In this document: one piece after another, positions 59,563 to 64,000 of the stretch
Layout: every line of letters starts with the position of its first letter
How positions within the stretch are numbered: the stretch's first letter is position 1
NCBI GenBank assembly: GCA_913058345.1
Contig: CAJXQR010000003.1
Location: forward strand, 1 to 64,000
Origin: an uncultured Gammaproteobacteria bacterium
Lineage (GTDB): Bacteria > Pseudomonadota > Gammaproteobacteria > Pseudomonadales > Porticoccaceae
Reading direction: 5' to 3'
Length of the DNA stretch: 64,000 bases
Program-made: the position numbers and the translations under genes
Notes under the pieces: model-generated
Database searches by the model: none
What the model was told of the DNA's origin: nothing
The model's input: the letters and a program-made list of their open reading frames with translations, nothing else

Positions 59563-60834
59563 CTATTCAGTGACTGTGTTTCTCGGCACTTCCCTAAAGG
59601 GTCGGTCGACGTCGCTGCGTGGCTCTTTGGGTAAGCCAAGGCTGCGTTCGGCGATAATATTGCGCTGTATTTCATCGGTGCCCCCGGCGATGGATTCGGC
59701 GGGGGTCGAGACTAATACCTCACTAATTATACCGTCCAGAGGCCCGTCGTCGCCCGTTAGCATGGCGTCGTTACCGGCAATTAAGGTGTGGGCTTGTGCG
59801 GCGAGACGGGCAACCTGACTACCGGCAAGTTTACCCAATGAGCCTTCTGGCCCGGGTGGTCGGCCGAGCGCGTGGGCCGCTTTAACGCGGCGCCCTGTCC
59901 ATTCCGCTGCTTTGGCCATCATCAACACTTTGGCGATGGCCTGGCGCACGGTGGGGTCATCGTACTTGCCGGTGGCTTTGGCGCGCTCGATTAATAAATC
60001 AACGCGCCCGGCCCGTTGGGGATACCACTTATAGGGCTCCATCACGCTGGCAATTTCTGCTCGTAATTCTTCGTAAATACGGCCCTTACCTTTTTCAGCC
60101 TTCCCCCAGGAGCGCAATCCGTCTGAGAGTCGGCGCTCGTGGGCGAGGGTGGTCATTGCCACTTTCCAGCCATTGCCCTCTTTGTCGAGCATCCATTCGG
60201 GGGCTATTTTGGCGTCGGTAAAAAAGATTTCGTTAAAGGAGGCGTGGCCATTCATTTGCTTGAGGGGTCTCACCTCGACACCGGGCTGATTCATATCAAT
60301 GAGGAAATAGGTCATACCCTGATGCTTGGGCACGTCCCAATTGGTGCGCGTTAGCACCATGCCGTATTGGGCGTGATGGGCGCTGGTGGTCCAGACTTTC
60401 TGACCGTTCAGTACCCAGTTTTCACCGTCGAAGTCGGCTCGAGTGGTGAGCCCAGCGAGGTCCGAGCCACTGCCGGGCTCGCTGAATAACTGACACCAGG
60501 TATCTTCACCAGTAAGCAGGCGGCGCAGGAATTTACGTTTGTGCATAGCATTGCCGTGTTCGAGAATTGTCGCGGCGGCAAGCATTCTCACACCGGTTTT
60601 TGCTACGCTGACGGCTCCGGCTTTGCGGAGTTCGTCATCCACGGCATCGCCGAGGCTAATGCTCAGCCCACGTCCGTACCACTCTTTGGGCCATGCGGCA
60701 CAACCCCAGCCCGAATCGATGAGCTTGTTGCGCCAATCCAACAAGCTAGCGTCGGGGTTCCAGTTAGTGTCGATCCACTCGCGGACTTGTATCCGTATGC
60801 TGTGTTCTGACTGCTCTGCTGTTGTTTCATTCAT
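59563..60834 (-). CDS. acyl-CoA dehydrogenase, subunit-type A
   Basis: A 423-residue flavin acyl-CoA dehydrogenase introducing the trans double bond in acyl-CoAs. FAD-binding segments CQLFSEPGSGSDLAGLTTRA and WVLNGQKVWTTSAHHAQYGMVLTRTN are present, and the C-terminus has the SIAGGTDEIQRNIIAERSLGLP signature. It overlaps the upstream gene (60831-61967) by four bases, so both are translated together. In steroid and side-chain degraders, adjacent overlapping pairs of this kind form alpha2-beta2 complexes. Confidence 0.94.
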   Translation of the reverse strand: MNETTAEQSEHSIRIQVREWIDTNWNPDASLLDWRNKLIDSGWGCAAWPKEWYGRGLSISLGDAVDDELRKAGAVSVAKTGVRMLAAATILEHGNAMHKRKFLRRLLTGEDTWCQLFSEPGSGSDLAGLTTRADFDGENWVLNGQKVWTTSAHHAQYGMVLTRTNWDVPKHQGMTYFLIDMNQPGVEVRPLKQMNGHASFNEIFFTDAKIAPEWMLDKEGNGWKVAMTTLAHERRLSDGLRSWGKAEKGKGRIYEELRAEIASVMEPYKWYPQRAGRVDLLIERAKATGKYDDPTVRQAIAKVLMMAKAAEWTGRRVKAAHALGRPPGPEGSLGKLAGSQVARLAAQAHTLIAGNDAMLTGDDGPLDGIISEVLVSTPAESIAGGTDEIQRNIIAERSLGLPKEPRSDVDRPFREVPRNTVTE

Positions 60835-61967
60835 GCCTGATTCTCCCAGCGCAGGACCAGTTGGTCGCGATGATAGTTGGGGTCGCCGAGAAAGACCTCG
60901 GAACTTTTGGCGCGCTTAAAATAGAGGTGGGTGTCGTTTTCCCAGGTGAAACCAATACCGCCATGAATTTGCAAGCATTCGGCCGCTGATTTCATAAAGG
61001 TGTCAGCGGCATAGGCTTTTGCCAACGAGGCCACGGCGGGCAAATCGGGGGCCCCTTCAGCTGCTGCGGCCGCTGCATAATAGGCAGTGGATTTCGCCAG
61101 TTCGACGTCGAGCAGCATATCGGCACATTTGTGTTTAATAGCCTGAAAGGAGCCAATTAAGCGGCCAAACTGCATGCGTAATTGGGCGTAGTCGAGGGCC
61201 GATTGCAGCATCATTTGTGCACCACCGACCATTTCACTGGCCAGGGCCACGGCGGCGAGATCGAGAATAGGGGGCAGTGTATCGCCACCGGTATTTAATT
61301 CGCCGAGCAAAGTAGCAGGTGTTTGCTTGAAGGTGAGGTGGGCGAGTTTGCGGGTTGGGTCGAGGCTTTTTAATAAACGGCGGTTTAGCCCCGGTGCATC
61401 GGCGGTCACGGTAAACAACGATAAACCGTCATTGCCTGTGCTGCCGGGTGTACGGGCGACGACAATGAGTAGGTCGGCGATATGTCCATCAAGCACATAG
61501 CTTTTTTCACCACTGAGTAAATAGTTATTGGCAGCGGGGGTGGCGCTTAACTCTGTATTCGCGGGTAGCCAGTCCTGATTCGCTTCACTCAAGGCGAGGG
61601 TGGCCAGGGTTTGGCCCGAGGCGATGCCGGGCAGTAACGCGAGTTTTTGCGCTTCTGTGCCAGCGTGGATAATTGTTGTCGCAGCGAGTGCGGTGGCGGA
61701 AAAATAGGGCGCGCAAAATAAAGCGCGACCCATTTCTTCGAGCACGATACACAGCTCAACAAAACCAAAGCCCTGCCCCCCGTAGGCTTCGGGAATATGA
61801 ATACCGGGCAGGCCGAGTTCTTCGCTAAGTTGCTGCCATACGGCGGGATCGTAGCCCTGCTCGCTGTCCATCAGCTGACGGACTTCAGTGCGCGGTGATT
61901 TGTCATCCATAAAACGACGGATGATTAAGCGGAATTCTTCTTGCTCATCGCTAAAGGTAAATGGCAT
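60831..61967 (-). CDS. acyl-CoA dehydrogenase, subunit-type B
   Basis: A 378-residue protein of the same superfamily, shorter and differently built: SGEKSYVLDGHIADLLIVVAR in the middle, and the C-terminal LQIHGGIGFTWENDTHLYFKRAKSSEVFLGD, whose Glu in WEND takes the place of the usual catalytic base region. The differing C-terminal signature, next to the type-A gene with a four-base overlap, is the hallmark of mixed-subunit acyl-CoA dehydrogenases (as in FadE26/27 of actinobacteria). It is the first gene of the pair on the minus strand. Confidence 0.93.
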   Translation of the reverse strand: MPFTFSDEQEEFRLIIRRFMDDKSPRTEVRQLMDSEQGYDPAVWQQLSEELGLPGIHIPEAYGGQGFGFVELCIVLEEMGRALFCAPYFSATALAATTIIHAGTEAQKLALLPGIASGQTLATLALSEANQDWLPANTELSATPAANNYLLSGEKSYVLDGHIADLLIVVARTPGSTGNDGLSLFTVTADAPGLNRRLLKSLDPTRKLAHLTFKQTPATLLGELNTGGDTLPPILDLAAVALASEMVGGAQMMLQSALDYAQLRMQFGRLIGSFQAIKHKCADMLLDVELAKSTAYYAAAAAAEGAPDLPAVASLAKAYAADTFMKSAAECLQIHGGIGFTWENDTHLYFKRAKSSEVFLGDPNYHRDQLVLRWENQA

Positions 61968-62175
61968 AAGATTCTCTCAAAATGGTGTCTGTTAAAGCAG
62001 TATCTGTTAAAGCAAATGTGGACTATATGTTTTTAATCACCGTCGCTTGTTACGGGGCTTCTCGACTTAATATTCAGCATTTCAGTGAATGCGGTAACGG
62101 TATTGGTTTATTGTTGTTGGGCCGAGTATGACGGCTAACAGAGGGTTTGTCAGCAGAGATCAATGGCACCCGTCA

Positions 62176-63105
62176 TCAGTTGGTGACGGGTGTTGTAAGC
62201 AAAGGTTGCAGATTTTCGGGCACGAGAAAAAACTGTTCTGTTTTATTAACAGGGTCAATAAAAGATAGCTGATAGGCGAGTAATTGTAGATCCTCTTTCT
62301 TTGGCTCGAATTCTTCTAGGCGGTTTTCTTCAGTGCGAGAATCGCTCAGGTTATCTGTAGTGCTAGCTTTAGTCCGATCGCTAGTAGAGCCATAGAGACG
62401 ATCGCCAATAATAGGGTATCCGGCACTGCTCAGGTGGCGACGTATCTGATGCTTGCGCCCGGTCTCAATGTCGATCTCTATCAGGGAGCAGTTTTGCGCG
62501 GCATCGTAATTGATACGTTGGGCATGACTGCGAGCCTTGCGGCCGTCAATGGCCTGGTCAAATAATTGTGGCTCGGCAGGAAATTGACCACGGACTCGCG
62601 CGCGGTAGTGTTTGCGGATTTTTCGCTCGGCAAAAAGTGCGGACAGTTTGGCGGCAGTGCTTTTTTTATGGGCGAGCAGAATTAAACCACTTGCAGCCCT
62701 GTCGAGGCGATGAACCGTAAACGTTGAACGCTCAAGATGACGCTCAACCCAACGCCCCACAGTGCAGTGGTCGCCCCATTTTGTACCCTGGCTATACATC
62801 CCCCGGGGCTTGTACCACACGCTATAGTTGCCTTCATCGGCGATCATCAAGGGGACAGGTGGTACAGTAGATTGTATGGCAAGGTCGTAATACAGGTGGA
62901 GCTCGTCACCGCTTTGCAATGGATGTTTGGCACGACGCAAGCGGCGGGTGTTGCCATTGTGAGTCAACCACACAGCACCATTTTGCATCGCCCGTTTAAC
63001 CTTTTGCTTTGATAAACCACTAGCCGTTGCCAGCAGGCTGATAGGTGATTGACCCTCATCACTGACAGGCAGATGTTGCTCACATTGTGCGGGGGCTGGG
63101 TCCAT
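62176..63105 (-). CDS. RluA-family pseudouridine synthase
   Basis: A 309-residue pseudouridine synthase modifying rRNA or tRNA. Residues about 20-75 form an S4-type RNA-binding domain (LLATASGLSKQKVKRAMQNGAV), and the catalytic Asp is D135 in VHRLDRAASG. Later GRKHQIRRHLSSAGYPIIGDRLYG is the strong family motif. A polar linker near 245-275 is longer than usual. It is closer to the RluA/RluC/RluD group than to TruB or RsuA; the exact target base is not fixed. Confidence 0.91.
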   Translation of the reverse strand: MDPAPAQCEQHLPVSDEGQSPISLLATASGLSKQKVKRAMQNGAVWLTHNGNTRRLRRAKHPLQSGDELHLYYDLAIQSTVPPVPLMIADEGNYSVWYKPRGMYSQGTKWGDHCTVGRWVERHLERSTFTVHRLDRAASGLILLAHKKSTAAKLSALFAERKIRKHYRARVRGQFPAEPQLFDQAIDGRKARSHAQRINYDAAQNCSLIEIDIETGRKHQIRRHLSSAGYPIIGDRLYGSTSDRTKASTTDNLSDSRTEENRLEEFEPKKEDLQLLAYQLSFIDPVNKTEQFFLVPENLQPLLTTPVTN

Positions 63106-63301
63106 GTGTGGTGTACCGAAATCGCTGTGCTGGTGGTCGGGTGCTTAGTCGGTGCATTTTAACGCTAAACAGGACCCCGAGTTAGCGTGTTTTGCTCAAG
63201 CTGGCTACTTTTCTATACCCCGCATTGTCTGCTAGGGTGCAGAGCATGACTGAGAACGACTACACGGCTGAGATCTACTAGATCTACTATAGGACGAATC
63301 A

Positions 63302-64000
63302 ATGAGTTGGCAAATTAAGCTGCTGAATATGACATCGCGAATTTTCGTTAAACCCTTTGCTAAATGGGCCACTCGACAAAGTAAACCTGGACAGGAGCAG
63401 CTAACGATCGACAAACTTCGTCGCCGGATGTGCCGATTTGATCATTTTATAATGCGCAAACACCGTTCAACGATACCGGTAGATGCTGTTGATGATTTTG
63501 ATGGTGTTGATGGAGAAGCTTCCTATTTGTGGATCAATAACAGCCCGGATGTTACCCGCACTATCCTTTACTTACATGGCGGCGGCATGATTATTCATAT
63601 GCCCGGGCTGTATCAAAAGTGGGCGCAGCGTTTTGGCCCGGCAGTCAATGCACGGGTACTGTTAGTCGATTACCGTCTGGTGCCAGAACATCCTTATCCA
63701 GCACCCAATGACGATTGTTTTGCCGCTTACGAATGGCTGGTCAAAGAGCAGGGTGTGAACCCCGATCATATTATTATCGCGGGTGATTCAGCGGGAGGCT
63801 ACCTCACTTTGGCTACGCTATTGCGTATAGGTCAGTCTGAATTGGCCAACCCCGCTTGCGCTATTGTTTTATCACCGTTAACCGACTTTTCCTTTGGTAG
63901 CCCATCATTATTTGCGAATGAAGGGAAAGACCCCCTCTTAAGCAACCAGTCTATGCCGGGGGTAAGGAACATGATATTCGGTGACCACCTGTGTACTGAT
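63302..64000 (+). CDS. alpha/beta hydrolase, HSL-type esterase/lipase (partial, runs off window)
   Basis: An open frame of 233 codons from ATG 63302, preceded by AGGACG, continues past the window end. The oxyanion-hole motif HGGG is in ILYLHGGGMIIHM near residue 95, followed by LLVDYRLVPEHPYPAPNDDC and the nucleophile elbow GDSAGGYL, both typical of the hormone-sensitive-lipase (family IV) esterases. The acid and His of the triad would lie beyond 64000. It probably hydrolyses short acyl or lactone esters. Confidence 0.9.
   Translation, partial: MSWQIKLLNMTSRIFVKPFAKWATRQSKPGQEQLTIDKLRRRMCRFDHFIMRKHRSTIPVDAVDDFDGVDGEASYLWINNSPDVTRTILYLHGGGMIIHMPGLYQKWAQRFGPAVNARVLLVDYRLVPEHPYPAPNDDCFAAYEWLVKEQGVNPDHIIIAGDSAGGYLTLATLLRIGQSELANPACAIVLSPLTDFSFGSPSLFANEGKDPLLSNQSMPGVRNMIFGDHLCTD

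Overview
The window reads as chromosome of a free-living, probably marine, aerobic gammaproteobacterium. The queA-tgt-secD-secF order, a large monomeric NADP isocitrate dehydrogenase, NfuA, cobalamin-dependent MetH, FeoAB and a rich set of acyl-CoA enzymes fit the Cellvibrionales/Spongiibacteraceae neighbourhood. That lineage is an inference from gene content; no marker gene here settles it.

Layout. 1-660: what looks like one integron-type gene cassette carrying a small protein with a HEPN-like R-x4-H motif, next to a decayed tRNA-Leu end. 1090-6600: an intact tRNA-Leu(CAA) with its own promoter on the minus strand, then queA-tgt (queuosine synthesis) and secD-secF (protein export), closed by a strong terminator; yajC is missing from its usual place. 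6690-15395 (all minus): M13 lipoprotein peptidase, two DoxX-like membrane proteins, the DeaD RNA helicase, a YaiI-family protein, a DASS carboxylate transporter and an NAD-kinase-fold protein. 15500-18830 is an accessory, decayed zone: two VOC proteins, a frameshifted small ORF, remnants of two unrelated insertion sequences (IS3-type and IS1182-type) side by side, a GNAT acetyltransferase and a DUF922 protease gene broken by an in-frame TGA. 18831-21063 is a three-gene minus-strand unit: CopC, a BNR-propeller protein with a CxCC motif, and a membrane-anchored protein of unknown family.

21600-30710: a zinc alcohol dehydrogenase, monomeric icd, an atypical OmpR-type regulator, an MFS transporter and feoA-feoB followed by a 51-residue Cys-rich membrane protein. 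31123-36277: SDR and aldo/keto reductases, a transglutaminase-like protein, and a tightly coupled DUF7064-like/APH-like kinase/DUF6285-like operon, a set that suggests lipid or steroid-type acyl metabolism. 36464-39350: an orphan ModA and two crotonase-family enzymes. 40284-45752: a three-gene signalling cluster (membrane hybrid-free histidine kinase with PAS domains, single-domain receiver, receiver-PAS-GGDEF-EAL protein).

46037-52686: DUF2970 protein, metH, nfuA with a near-consensus promoter, a TetR regulator whose leader holds an 8-bp inverted repeat, and a class I DAHP synthase. 52785-59284: an AddA/AddB-like helicase-nuclease pair for double-strand break processing. 59563-61967: two overlapping acyl-CoA dehydrogenases of the kind that form mixed complexes. 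62176-64000: an RluA-type pseudouridine synthase and the first 233 codons of an HSL-family esterase that runs off the window.

Functional themes are acyl-CoA/lipid breakdown, iron and copper handling, and environmental sensing through c-di-GMP. The least explained parts are the cassette at the left edge, the CopC/BNR unit, and the DUF7064/APH/DUF6285 operon.
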